Positions 16,608 through 25,117 of a DNA stretch of 64,000 nt are shown here, in pieces. Position 1 is the stretch's first letter. Each line of letters opens with the position of its first letter. The translations under genes and the position numbers were made by a program. The stretch comes from Flammeovirgaceae bacterium UBA7330 (GTDB lineage Bacteria; Bacteroidota; Bacteroidia; Cytophagales; Cyclobacteriaceae): NCBI GenBank assembly GCA_002471275.1, contig DKPQ01000009.1, positions 1 to 64,000 of the forward strand, written 5' to 3'. The notes under the pieces are model-generated. The model was not told the origin of the DNA, did no database searches, and worked only from the letters and a program-made list of their open reading frames with translations.

Positions 16608-17369
16608 TTACTCATCCTCAAGCTTTACAATTCCTAAAGATTTGATCGACACAATACCGGTACCGTCTAGCATGATTCCTACATACCCGTCCTTCATCTT
16701 ATCCCCATGACCATGGGTGATGGTTTCATTCCCAATGTAACCTTTGAAATGTGTGCCTGCTGCTGACAAGCGTAGGTTGATCCATTCGTCCCCAGCTTCA
16801 AAATTTCCCTTATCGAGAACATTTTCTTTGCCATTCACGATGCGTCCCAATTTCATATTCCCTGCATTGATGCTGACAAATTCATAGTTGTCTGCATTCT
16901 CAGCATGGTGGATCAACTTCAATGTCCCTTCAAATCCTTTTACGTCTACCGATGTAGCCATACCTACATTACCATATGCCTGGTGAAATACAAATGCCGA
17001 AGGAGATCCATTTGCTGTCAGCTGAAGGATTTTGTCACCGGAGTCACTTTGAATCACTCTTGGATTAATATTTTCCTCACTACCAATGATAAAATGAAAG
17101 TCATTAGTCATTTTATAATCAGATCCATTGCCTGGGTTCCAGGTCATGTTTTCACCATCGGACATTTGCATGGAGCCCATGTCATGGTGGCGTTTCGCAT
17201 CTTCGGACATATGTCCGTCATGTTCAGCAGCCTGACCATGCATGTCATTGCTCATTTCGCTTTCACCTTTTTCGGTTGTAGCGTCTTTTTTATCCCTTTG
17301 AGAACAACTTACAGCAAGAAAGATTAATACCATAAGTAGGATCAAGATCGAATTATTTGATTTTATCAT
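16608..17369 (-). CDS. Met/His-rich lipoprotein with a concanavalin-like beta fold
   Basis: About 253 residues from the ATG at 17369; the longer frame to 17522 would overlap the DUF2231 gene. A lipobox signal (LIFLAVSC) is followed by a metal-site-rich linker (HDGHMSEDAKRHHDMGSM). A beta-rich domain comes next, with VDVKGFEGTLKLIHHAENAD and GDEWINLRLSAAGTHFKGYI, a pattern like the 3-keto-disaccharide hydrolase or LamG-type jelly roll. The His/Met content indicates periplasmic metal binding. The gene lies 7 bp past DUF2231 in the same operon. Function unknown. Confidence 0.7.
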   Translation of the reverse strand: MIKSNNSILILLMVLIFLAVSCSQRDKKDATTEKGESEMSNDMHGQAAEHDGHMSEDAKRHHDMGSMQMSDGENMTWNPGNGSDYKMTNDFHFIIGSEENINPRVIQSDSGDKILQLTANGSPSAFVFHQAYGNVGMATSVDVKGFEGTLKLIHHAENADNYEFVSINAGNMKLGRIVNGKENVLDKGNFEAGDEWINLRLSAAGTHFKGYIGNETITHGHGDKMKDGYVGIMLDGTGIVSIKSLGIVKLEDE

Positions 17370-17376
17370 TGTGTAT

Positions 17377-17832
17377 TTATTTTTTAGTTCCAACTCCGTA
17401 TTTATATACCAGTTTGCCTCCCAGATCAGCCGTTTTGGCAACCATGCCGGATCCAATAAACCCAAGTAAGAGTAGCAAGATGGTAACCAGCTTGATTTTA
17501 TCCCATCGTTTCCAAAAGGCAATCAGCCTGATGATTGCATAGGATATAAAGAAATAAAGCGTGTAGTGTCCCCAATCCGAATGCTTTCCGGCGGTAACCT
17601 CTCCCTGAAAAGGAATAGCCACCTCATCGATAGCCTGACTTCCACTAAGAAAGGCCGCTAATGCACTCAGAGCAGCCAGGCTGTAAACAGACAAGACAGT
17701 CTTTTTGAGCCAGTTATCGGGTTTGATCACCGACAAAAGATCAAACAATGTGGCCAGGAGCCATAAGGCAATGGGGAAATGTATGATCAGCGGGTGTGCA
17801 TTAGGTGCCCAATCAGGTAGGAGCTGTTCCAT
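17377..17832 (-). CDS. DUF2231-family membrane protein
   Basis: This 151-residue protein starts MEQLLPDWAPNAHPLIIHF. The HPLIIHFPIALW segment with two His is the DUF2231 hallmark. It has four transmembrane helices and a loop containing HSDWGHYTLYFF. The conserved His residues suggest cofactor or metal binding in the inner membrane; the family has no confirmed function. The lipoprotein gene follows after 7 bp, and the APC transporter lies about 100 bp upstream. Confidence 0.85.
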   Translation of the reverse strand: MEQLLPDWAPNAHPLIIHFPIALWLLATLFDLLSVIKPDNWLKKTVLSVYSLAALSALAAFLSGSQAIDEVAIPFQGEVTAGKHSDWGHYTLYFFISYAIIRLIAFWKRWDKIKLVTILLLLLGFIGSGMVAKTADLGGKLVYKYGVGTKK

Positions 17833-17929
17833 GCTTTAAATTTGATTTAGACTAATCCATCAAATTTCGCTAAAGTCAGATCACCTGGTTCATGATATTT
17901 TTGCTATTTCTTATGAAATTTTGTGTTCG

Positions 17930-19228
17930 TCATTCTGCTTCTTGTCTTTTTAAAAACCAGTGCTCTCCTCCGAATACCAGTAGCATAAGTCCCGCTGACA
18001 CCACGATGACCAGCAGATCACTGGTACCCTTTATCCATAAAAATGCCCCGAGAACCACTGTGTCCAGAGCAATCGCTGTAATAACTATGGAAGCTTTAGC
18101 CTTTACATCTTTGCGGAGATGCTTAAGTACGCCCCAATGAATCGTGATATCCATTACCAAATAGAAAATGGCACCAAGAGAAGCGATGCGACTTAGATCA
18201 AAAAAGATGGTAAGAATGATGGCAATTACCACAATGTAAACCAGCATATGCTTTTGAATTCTTCCGGACATGCCCAGGTGGCTATGAGGAATTAGGTCCA
18301 TATTGGTAAGCATAGCTGTCATACGGGATACTGCAAAAATACTTGCAATGATGCCTGATACCGTAGCTACAATGGCAATACCGACGGTGAACCATAATCC
18401 GTACTTACCGAACGCTGGACGTGCAGCTTCTGCCAAAGCATAGTCTTTCGCTTCAATAATCTTTGGAATGGACAGGTTAGCAGATACGGCAAATGCCACA
18501 AGCAAATAAATGACCAGACATATCAGTAATGAGATAATAATTGCTCTGCCTACGTTTTTATGAGGATTTTCCACCTCACCTCCACTGTTGGTTATTGTGG
18601 TAAACCCTTTGAACGCGAGGATAGAGAGTGCCAGGGCTCCCACATAACTCGCTACGGAGTAATCTTGTGATTGCTGAGATGAAAAGGCCTGGTCAAAAGA
18701 AAAGCCAGAAGCCCATAGACCACCTATTGCGAAAACAGCGATTCCTCCTATCTTAATGATGGCCATGGCCATTGATGATTTGCCGATAAAATTATTACCT
18801 GAAATATTTACTAAAAAAGCGATTACCAACAGCACCACTCCCAAGAGAGGTACAAGGAATGAATTATCGCCTACATCAAAAAGCTGAAGTGTGTAGGTGC
18901 CAAAGGTCCTGGCCACAAGGCTCTCGTTGATGATCATGGAAAAGGCCATGAGCAAGGAAGCACCGGCGGTTATCGTGCCCTTTCCATATGCTTTTTTTAG
19001 GATCATGGCTATACCTCCGGCTGAAGGGTAGGCATTAGAAACTTTAATATACGAATAAGCACTGAAGGCTGATATGATTGCACCTACTATGAATGCAAAA
19101 GGAAACCATGATCCGGATAATTCTGCTACCTGGCCCAGTAAAGCAAAAATACCGGCTCCAATCATTACACCTGTTCCAAGTGCTACAGTACCGGCCAGGG
19201 TTAGGCTATTTTTTTTATAATCTGACAT
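17930..19228 (-). CDS. APC-family amino-acid permease
   Basis: This 432-residue inner-membrane protein has about 12 transmembrane helices. The N-terminal GTVALGTGVMIGAGIFALLG is the substrate-binding helix 1 of the amino acid-polyamine-organocation superfamily (G-A-G motif); later segments GFTTITNSGGEVENPHKNVG and RMTAMLTNMDLIPH also fit. The substrate cannot be read. Finding it between a multicopper oxidase (12-bp gap) and DUF2231 is unusual; it may import an amino acid used in copper chelation, which is speculation. Confidence 0.88.
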   Translation of the reverse strand: MSDYKKNSLTLAGTVALGTGVMIGAGIFALLGQVAELSGSWFPFAFIVGAIISAFSAYSYIKVSNAYPSAGGIAMILKKAYGKGTITAGASLLMAFSMIINESLVARTFGTYTLQLFDVGDNSFLVPLLGVVLLVIAFLVNISGNNFIGKSSMAMAIIKIGGIAVFAIGGLWASGFSFDQAFSSQQSQDYSVASYVGALALSILAFKGFTTITNSGGEVENPHKNVGRAIIISLLICLVIYLLVAFAVSANLSIPKIIEAKDYALAEAARPAFGKYGLWFTVGIAIVATVSGIIASIFAVSRMTAMLTNMDLIPHSHLGMSGRIQKHMLVYIVVIAIILTIFFDLSRIASLGAIFYLVMDITIHWGVLKHLRKDVKAKASIVITAIALDTVVLGAFLWIKGTSDLLVIVVSAGLMLLVFGGEHWFLKRQEAE

Positions 19229-19239
19229 TTCATTTTACT

Positions 19240-21726
19240 TTAAAATCTTATGGATAATCCACCGCCTCCACCAAAGCGATTATCATAGCTTCCTATAAGT
19301 GAGAAGTTTTTAGAAAGCATGAACTCCGCACCGGCATTCCAGACAATCTCTTCCTCAAAGTCCATATTGTTCTCCAGGTTGTTTACCGCTCCTACATCAA
19401 TTTGATATTCGTAATATCCGAATATGGAAAATCTTGGGAACAGCATCAGTGATCTGCCAATACCAACCCTGGATCTTAGTTCATTATCGATCCTAATGTC
19501 TACATTAAACATATAAGGAGTGAACCACCTGATACCAGCTACTGCAATGGTCTTCATTTCATCTAGACTGTTTCTGGTTGTGTTTTCAATATTTACTCCT
19601 CCAAATACACGCACATAGTCATAGAGATAATATTCATAAGAAAACTCTGCTTCCAAGTTTTCATTCCATCCATATTCAACGCTAAGATTGAACTGGTTTC
19701 GGATGTTGGAAGAGACCAGGTTTAGCGCACTCGTGTGAGAAGCTACATCAGCCATGCCCCAGGTGTAAAACTTATTTGTTTCGTGCACCAGTTTAGAAAC
19801 AGAATAAGGCTCCATTCTTGGATCCCGGGGCGTGTCATAGCTAACTACCCGTGCCATTCCACCCATCATGTGATAGAGTATATGGCAATGGAAAAACCAG
19901 TCGCCATATTCATTTCCATAAAACTCAATCGTTACTTTTTGCATCGGTGGGACATTCACCGTGTGCTTTAAAGGAGAATACTCTCCATTCTCATTGATTA
20001 CCCTGAAAAAATGTCCGTGCAGGTGCATCGGGTGGTGCATCATGGTGAGATTGTTGAATGTGATTCTGGTCACCTCACCTTCGCTGATCTTAATTTTATC
20101 CGTTTCAGAAAGTGGAATACCGTTCATGCTCCAGATATACCTGCTCATATTACCCGTCAGATTGAGAAGCACCTCTCTTACAGGAATATCCTTATCGTAG
20201 CTGGTTGCTTCTGTTGATTTCAGATAGTCATAGTTATACTCAGAAAATAAGCTCATGTCCATTTGCATTCCGCTCATTGTCATGTCTTCTGTGTTATTTT
20301 TCATGTCCATTCCGGGTATGCTCTCTGTCTCGTTCTGACTGGCTTTATTCATTCCGTCCATGGCGGAGTGATCCATCTTTCCGGCTTCATCCTTCCCGTC
20401 ATTCATACTCATACCATCCATTTTCTGTCCATCCATCTCATTCATTTTATTCGTTTGCATACCCCAATTATTCATCAGTTTTTGAGGGTCGTCTTTTTTA
20501 GGTCTGAATTTCAATGCCGGGGCACCCATACGCATATCCATTTTTGCCATTTGCATCATCATACCAATTTTGTCAGGACGCGGAACAACCGGTGCATCAA
20601 GTATTGCTCCTTCTCCCAGGTATGCGGAAGCCGTACCGGAACCATCCTGTGCGGTGATCCTAAATTCCATCTTTCCTTCATCCGGTATCGTCACAATAAA
20701 ATCATACGTCTCTGCGATGGCTATAAAGGTCTTGTTGTGCTCAACAGGCATCACATCCAGTCCGTCAGCAGAAACTATAGTGGGATCACCACCACCAAAA
20801 GTCATCCAAAATTGCGTAGAAGCCGCACCGTTTATTATTCTGAGCCGTACTTTCTCTCCCGGTTTGAAATCCGGATATTCTTGCTTTTGTTGTCCATTAA
20901 CCAAAAATGCGGGATAATAAATGTCAGCAATGTCGGCACTTTCCATTCTTTGTCTCCAAAAGTTGAGTTGTGCGCCTAATGCTCCTCGTGCAATGACCTG
21001 ATTGAGTGGGGTGGCTGTGCCTTTCCGCCAGTTGTACCATTCTGTACCTCTTTTTAAGAACCGAAGTACACTCATAGGATTTTCATTGGTCCAGTCGGAT
21101 AAGACCATAACCAACTCTTTATCATATTCCAATGACTCTTCTTTTGGTTCTATAACGATGGATCCATAAACACCACTCTGCTCCTGAAGCATGGTATGTG
21201 AATGATACCAATAGGTACCAGATTGCTTTATTGGAAATTCATACTTTTGGGTGTGGCCGGGTTCTATGGGCGGAGTGTTCAGGTAAGGAACGCCATCATA
21301 AAAGTTTGGTAGGAGCAGACCATGCCAGTGAACTGACGTTTCCTCCTCCAGCTCATTTTTTACATAGATCACCGCATATTCTCCCTCCTTAAACCGAAGG
21401 GTTGGGCCTGGAATACTGCCGTTGATGGTCATACCCATCACTTCCTTCCCGCCTTTGCTCACTTTTTCTGCCCGAATCGTAATGGTGTGTTCCCTCACAG
21501 GAAGGTTATCTAAGTTTCCCTCTACGGATTTTTCCATTAGGCTTTGGCCATTGGAGGGCTGGTTGATGAGCATTAAAAGTGCAGCATATAGGAATAATGT
21601 ATACCGAAGTTGAATGGAGTACCCGTTTTCATTAAAGGTCTTAGTACTCCTGGTAAATAGGTCAAGAAGAAACATGGCAAGTCTCGCTCTCGTCATAGTC
21701 CCGGCAAAAAACTGTCTTTTGTTCAT
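19240..21726 (-). CDS. multicopper oxidase (CopA/PcoA type) fused to a CopB-like outer-membrane barrel
   Basis: This 828-residue protein has three parts. The oxidase domains carry HWHG (133-136), WYHSH (173-177), HPMHLHGH (565-572) and HCHILYHMMGGM (613-624), which supply the type 1, 2 and 3 copper ligands. A Met/His-rich linker spans about 388-492 (repeats such as MDGMSM and MDHSAMDGM). The C-terminal 178 residues (651-828) look like a PcoB/CopB barrel, with FSYEYYLYDYVRVFGGV and FSIFGYYEYQIDVG, ending GLSIRF. PcoA and PcoB are normally separate proteins. The expected role is periplasmic Cu(I) oxidation. A positively charged N-terminus with an Arg pair (TRARLAMF) and a hydrophobic segment forms a signal. 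Confidence 0.9.
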   Translation of the reverse strand: MNKRQFFAGTMTRARLAMFLLDLFTRSTKTFNENGYSIQLRYTLFLYAALLMLINQPSNGQSLMEKSVEGNLDNLPVREHTITIRAEKVSKGGKEVMGMTINGSIPGPTLRFKEGEYAVIYVKNELEEETSVHWHGLLLPNFYDGVPYLNTPPIEPGHTQKYEFPIKQSGTYWYHSHTMLQEQSGVYGSIVIEPKEESLEYDKELVMVLSDWTNENPMSVLRFLKRGTEWYNWRKGTATPLNQVIARGALGAQLNFWRQRMESADIADIYYPAFLVNGQQKQEYPDFKPGEKVRLRIINGAASTQFWMTFGGGDPTIVSADGLDVMPVEHNKTFIAIAETYDFIVTIPDEGKMEFRITAQDGSGTASAYLGEGAILDAPVVPRPDKIGMMMQMAKMDMRMGAPALKFRPKKDDPQKLMNNWGMQTNKMNEMDGQKMDGMSMNDGKDEAGKMDHSAMDGMNKASQNETESIPGMDMKNNTEDMTMSGMQMDMSLFSEYNYDYLKSTEATSYDKDIPVREVLLNLTGNMSRYIWSMNGIPLSETDKIKISEGEVTRITFNNLTMMHHPMHLHGHFFRVINENGEYSPLKHTVNVPPMQKVTIEFYGNEYGDWFFHCHILYHMMGGMARVVSYDTPRDPRMEPYSVSKLVHETNKFYTWGMADVASHTSALNLVSSNIRNQFNLSVEYGWNENLEAEFSYEYYLYDYVRVFGGVNIENTTRNSLDEMKTIAVAGIRWFTPYMFNVDIRIDNELRSRVGIGRSLMLFPRFSIFGYYEYQIDVGAVNNLENNMDFEEEIVWNAGAEFMLSKNFSLIGSYDNRFGGGGGLSIRF

Positions 21727-22017
21727 GTTAGATAGTTTAGGATATTAATTGATTTTTGGTACCATCTCTTCTGCCTATTAGGAAAGATTTGTACCAGCGC
21801 TAAGAATGAAATTGCATCTAAGCTAATTATATTTCCATCAACTTCATATAGGTGAATATGTGTAGAACAGACTCCACACACATAAAAAATGACTTCCTCA
21901 TGTTAACAAGTCGCTGACTATTTTGTTTTTATGATATCTTGGTTAAATCCTAAGAAATTATGTGGTTTAATGATGTTTTGCGGTCAAGTCAGGCTTGAAG
22001 GTTGCAAAAACCTGATA
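21727..22017. other. intergenic region upstream of the multicopper oxidase
   Basis: No gene is seen in this 291-bp gap. It should hold the promoter of the operon that reads leftward from 21726. An imperfect inverted repeat ATGTGTAG...ACACACAT lies at 21858-21883, about 130 bp from the start codon, and could be an operator. A short AGGTT/AACCT hairpin follows the DUF302 stop, near 21997-22011. Confidence 0.4.
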
Positions 22018-22404
22018 TCAAAGATTATCAATTACTAACCTAAGTTTGGACCTTATTTCATTGGCAATACCTTCCAGCTCTTTATTCTCTACAGACTGCA
22101 TGGAGGCTACCGGGTCTACTGCCGCGACCTCTACGCCATTTTTCAATTGCTGAACAATGACATTGCAGGGTAGCATAGCTCCAATTTTGTCTTCAGCGAG
22201 AAGTGCTTTATGAGCAAAAGGTGGATTGCACGCACCTAAAATTCTGTAAGGACGAAAATCTTCACCCAACTTTTTCTTCAGTGTCTCTTTAACATCGATT
22301 TCTGTGAGAATGCCGAAACCTTCTTCTTTCAGTGCATCAGTAACTTTTTCTATAGCCTCTTCGAAGCTGATATTTTTCAATGTTTTTTCGTGATAGTACT
22401 TCAT
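22018..22404 (-). CDS. DUF302-family protein
   Basis: This 128-residue cytoplasmic protein begins MKYYHEKTLKNISFEEAIEK. It has the DUF302 core (GFGILTEIDVKETLKKKLGE, then YRILGACNPPFAHKAL) and ends in a helix with GIANEIRSKL. The invariant GACNP with Cys is typical of the family. DUF302 proteins often occur in metal and redox islands and have no proven biochemical function. A strong palindrome lies about 60 bp upstream (22463-22476), suggesting its own regulated promoter. Confidence 0.92.
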   Translation of the reverse strand: MKYYHEKTLKNISFEEAIEKVTDALKEEGFGILTEIDVKETLKKKLGEDFRPYRILGACNPPFAHKALLAEDKIGAMLPCNVIVQQLKNGVEVAAVDPVASMQSVENKELEGIANEIRSKLRLVIDNL

Positions 22405-22462
22405 ATTCTATATTTTGATCTTAATTCTTAAATCATGGTAGCAATTTTTCGGATTTAATGAC

Positions 22463-22476
22463 GTAACAATTGTTAC
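22463..22476. promoter_or_regulatory. 14-bp perfect palindrome GTAACAATTGTTAC, candidate Crp/Fnr-type operator
   Basis: A perfect palindrome sits 59 bp upstream of the DUF302 start, inside a looser outer repeat (TGAC...GTCA). The core agrees with GTAACnnnnGTTAC, which I recall as the consensus reported for HcpR-type Crp/Fnr regulators in Bacteroides and Clostridia. The remainder of the 22405-22679 gap shows no gene. Confidence 0.55.
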
Positions 22477-22679
22477 ATAAGTCACCAAGAAGGACATAAA
22501 ATTGACCTTCATTAAGAAGTATTTTAGGATGTCAGCCCACATACATTCCAATGACCATGAAGACCTTTCTAACTATCAAAGATTGATTTTTACTGCATCC
22601 AGAGATTACATACAAATCACAGATTTTTTAACAATATGAGATTTAGTCAACCATGACGTTAACAGCATACCGGGGTTTT

Positions 22680-23012
22680 CTAAAATAGAATCATCATTAC
22701 CACCATAGATACTACCATAAGGGATCCACCTACTATTCCCCAATGCGTCATATGGTTTTGCGATATGTCTTTTCTGTCGGTAAAGCGCTCAGGGTTCTTT
22801 AGGAAAATGGATCTGCATTCTTCAGAATCAAAGGAATAGGTAATTCCACTCAATTCAGTTGTAATCACATTATCTCCCGACACAACTTGACCACAAACAG
22901 GATCAATCCGATCACTAGAGGATGAATGGTCTACATGCCTCAAGGACATGCATGAACTTGATACCAGTATGAATACTACGATGATGCTCAACTTTTGCTT
23001 AACCCTTTTCAT
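22680..23012 (-). CDS. YHS-domain lipoprotein with C-terminal membrane helix
   Basis: This 110-residue protein starts with a lipoprotein signal (FILVSSSCMSL). A YHS-type domain follows, IDPVCGQVVSGDNVITTELS then YSFDSEECRSIFLKNPERF, which carries the DPVCG and SxECRxxFxxNPxxF signatures that bind metal in this family. A final transmembrane helix (IVGGSLMVVSMVVMMILF) is rich in Met and Val. It is probably a periplasm-facing metal-binding protein. It stands alone, with gaps above 200 bp on both sides. Confidence 0.86.
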   Translation of the reverse strand: MKRVKQKLSIIVVFILVSSSCMSLRHVDHSSSSDRIDPVCGQVVSGDNVITTELSGITYSFDSEECRSIFLKNPERFTDRKDISQNHMTHWGIVGGSLMVVSMVVMMILF

Positions 23013-23227
23013 ATCCTATTAATTATAATTATTGTACAGGTTTCTATTTTTAATTTGCCGCGAAAGAGATGAAATTTTAATATTTTGATTCATTAAGATG
23101 ACCGATTTTGAATTTAGACTTAAATTCACTCCTCCTTTTAATACAGTAACACCTAAAGGATTTGGATCGCCAGTTGCAACGGCATAGTCTTTTGCTTTTT
23201 GACCTGTCTGTAATCCTTGTCTCCATT

Positions 23228-23830
23228 TCAGTCAGGAATTTCAATCGGGAATTTCTTCATCATCTTATGAATGACCGGATGCAGGTCTTCATACATGACC
23301 TTCTGGTCATACAGGTCGCCCTGTGCCGTTCCTTTCCACACTACTTTATTCTCTTTCCTGTCAATCACCGTCAGTCTGGCTCCACCGTGGGCATAGGAAA
23401 CTTTCTCCTTTTCGGAATATTTGTTATTCCAAACTGGATTGCCTCTAATGTTACTTCCATAGAGGTAGATTGTAGGGGCATCATAATATCCGGGATCATA
23501 GTAATTGGGCAAGTCCTGCACCGCCGGTATTTCCACTTCCCTTGCATGACTTAACCATTCGACCTGAAGTAATAAATCAGGGTTGATCGTATCAGGCGTT
23601 AGTTGCCGTTGTGCCATGCAGTGACCAAAGTAGTTTCTTGTTTTTTGCCTTATAAAATCGTTATTGAAATCTGACTGCTTCTTAGATTCCTGATCCGGTA
23701 GCCATGCATAGCTTTCGTACTGATCAAAGTTTACTGTCTTGTCTTTGGTTATTTGGACATCATTGTAAACACTACAGGAAACAGAACTCATCAAGATTAC
23801 TGTAATTACTATATAAGAAAAATTAATCAT
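23228..23830 (-). CDS. DUF4136-family lipoprotein
   Basis: About 200 residues from the ATG at 23830, which gives a proper lipoprotein signal (VILMSSVSCS); the ORF to 23905 adds 25 non-signal residues. The DUF4136 pattern is visible: VNFDQYESYAWLPDQESKKQ near the start, then LLLQVEWLSHAREVE and a late YAHGGARLTVIDRKENKVVW. The family is exported, found across Gram-negatives and uncharacterised. It is alone between gaps of about 200 bp, and so probably has its own promoter. Confidence 0.85.
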   Translation of the reverse strand: MINFSYIVITVILMSSVSCSVYNDVQITKDKTVNFDQYESYAWLPDQESKKQSDFNNDFIRQKTRNYFGHCMAQRQLTPDTINPDLLLQVEWLSHAREVEIPAVQDLPNYYDPGYYDAPTIYLYGSNIRGNPVWNNKYSEKEKVSYAHGGARLTVIDRKENKVVWKGTAQGDLYDQKVMYEDLHPVIHKMMKKFPIEIPD

Positions 23831-24010
23831 ACCATAAGTTGATTTATGATTGGTCTCCGGCGACCGACTCACCCCAACCAGATGATTACAGGCAAGCCGG
23901 AACATAGCCGGAGGTGTAATACCCTATGTAAAAAAACGAACAACCGATCCGCTTTTCTTTAAGAAATCTTGAGGTAAATTGAAGATATTTAGATTTTACA
24001 TCCGTCTTTT

Positions 24011-24604
24011 TCAATGATTATCTCCTTTGGCCTCCATCGTGCTTTCATCAAAAAGTTCCATGATGGCATAGATGTGGATGTTTAACACCGGATAATTGGT
24101 ATATTTCATAAATCGGGTTCCCATCCATTTGCTACCAAACCCGAAATACATATTAAGTGACAATTCTCCTTTTTTGCCATCATCCACATCTCCCAACCTT
24201 CCCATAAGGCTCAATGGCTCCCGCTCTACTTTATTAAATACATAGCCAACCATAGAAAATTGAAGAAACTCCTTGTTACTATGAACAATGTCATCGTATG
24301 TAAGGTCAGCCTTGATCACAAATTCATTTTCATTCTTACGAAAAAGCCTCTTATCGATTTTCTTTTTTCCGCTCTTAAAGTCCGTCCCTCTTATGGTGAT
24401 CCATAAGACCATTTTCTCCCGATTGAATATAATGTCTACCGTATCACTGTTAGCAATATATATACCACCCTGATATTCGAAATGTATGGACATATCACCA
24501 CTTTTCACCAGGTAGTATTTCTGAGCTGTCACTGCTTCTCCGGCGAACAAATATAGACCGACAAGGAGCCATTTCACGCTGCTGATTCTTCTGACAAAAT
24601 GCAT
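24011..24604 (-). CDS. exported hypothetical protein
   Basis: This 197-residue protein has a signal peptide (WLLVGLYLFAGEAVTAQ). The mature part is beta-rich: YQGGIYIANSDTVDIIFNRE and a late FGFGSKWMGTRFMKYTNYPV. It resembles in style the exported protein at 12382, with internal strands of a YceI-like lipocalin type, but the match is not certain. It lies 13 bp past the hypothetical gene at 24618, so it is the last gene of the operon led by the AraC regulator at 25885. Confidence 0.6.
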   Translation of the reverse strand: MHFVRRISSVKWLLVGLYLFAGEAVTAQKYYLVKSGDMSIHFEYQGGIYIANSDTVDIIFNREKMVLWITIRGTDFKSGKKKIDKRLFRKNENEFVIKADLTYDDIVHSNKEFLQFSMVGYVFNKVEREPLSLMGRLGDVDDGKKGELSLNMYFGFGSKWMGTRFMKYTNYPVLNIHIYAIMELFDESTMEAKGDNH

Positions 24605-24617
24605 TTTCTACCTCCTT

Positions 24618-25115
24618 TCATTCACAAAGCCAAAGCAGCTTGTTGAACATAAAATAATCCACGCACTGACATTCGTTTTCTGATTTGCACCGATCTAATC
24701 TTGTCTTAAGATCAGTATATGTAGCAAGTTCACCCCGAGCTTCCCATTCACAAATCCGTTTTCTTCTCGTGTCCCAGATTGGGAAGAAAATGGGGTCATG
24801 CGCACATAGCAGGTAAGAAACCACATACCTTGCTTCCTTTAGAAAATCCAGGTCTGAACATAAAATTTCAAACAGGTTCATATCCCGCTGTTGGATCCCT
24901 TGTTTGACATCATCAAGGTGGAACCGGTCCTGAACTTCATTCAATTTCATATCGGGGATATGACCATTAAGACCCAGTGCCCCGAACTTTGATATCACGC
25001 TTGCTTTGTCCCACAAGTCCCTGTTTAACTTGATGTAATGCAGGGTTCTGTGGTCAGCAATAAAATATCCCTGTACGGATTGAAATGGTTCCAACCCAAG
25101 CTTCACGGCCTCCAT
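24618..25115 (-). CDS. hypothetical protein translationally coupled to the HMA-AraC regulator
   Basis: This 165-residue soluble protein has no signal peptide. It is mainly helical, with SAVQGYF-like YFIADHRTLHYIKLNRDLWD, a central LLCAHDPIFFPIWDTRRKRI and a C-terminal Cys-containing tail (KSENECQCVDYF, then LLWLCE). No family is recognised. Its ATG is two bases after the regulator's stop, so the two are made together. The CxCxD segment may bind metal. It could be a partner or modulator of the regulator. Confidence 0.6.
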   Translation of the reverse strand: MEAVKLGLEPFQSVQGYFIADHRTLHYIKLNRDLWDKASVISKFGALGLNGHIPDMKLNEVQDRFHLDDVKQGIQQRDMNLFEILCSDLDFLKEARYVVSYLLCAHDPIFFPIWDTRRKRICEWEARGELATYTDLKTRLDRCKSENECQCVDYFMFNKLLWLCE

Positions 25116-25117
25116 AT

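Noticed and set aside
16905..17327. 140-codon plus-strand frame opposite the His/Met lipoprotein
   Set aside because: Antisense shadow of a gene with a lipobox and family-like fold; no domain of its own.
20263..20979. 238-codon open frame on the plus strand opposite the multicopper oxidase
   Set aside because: It is antisense of the Met/His-rich oxidase linker. ATG/CAT-rich codons on one strand give His-rich open frames on the other, and the oxidase frame has clear copper motifs.
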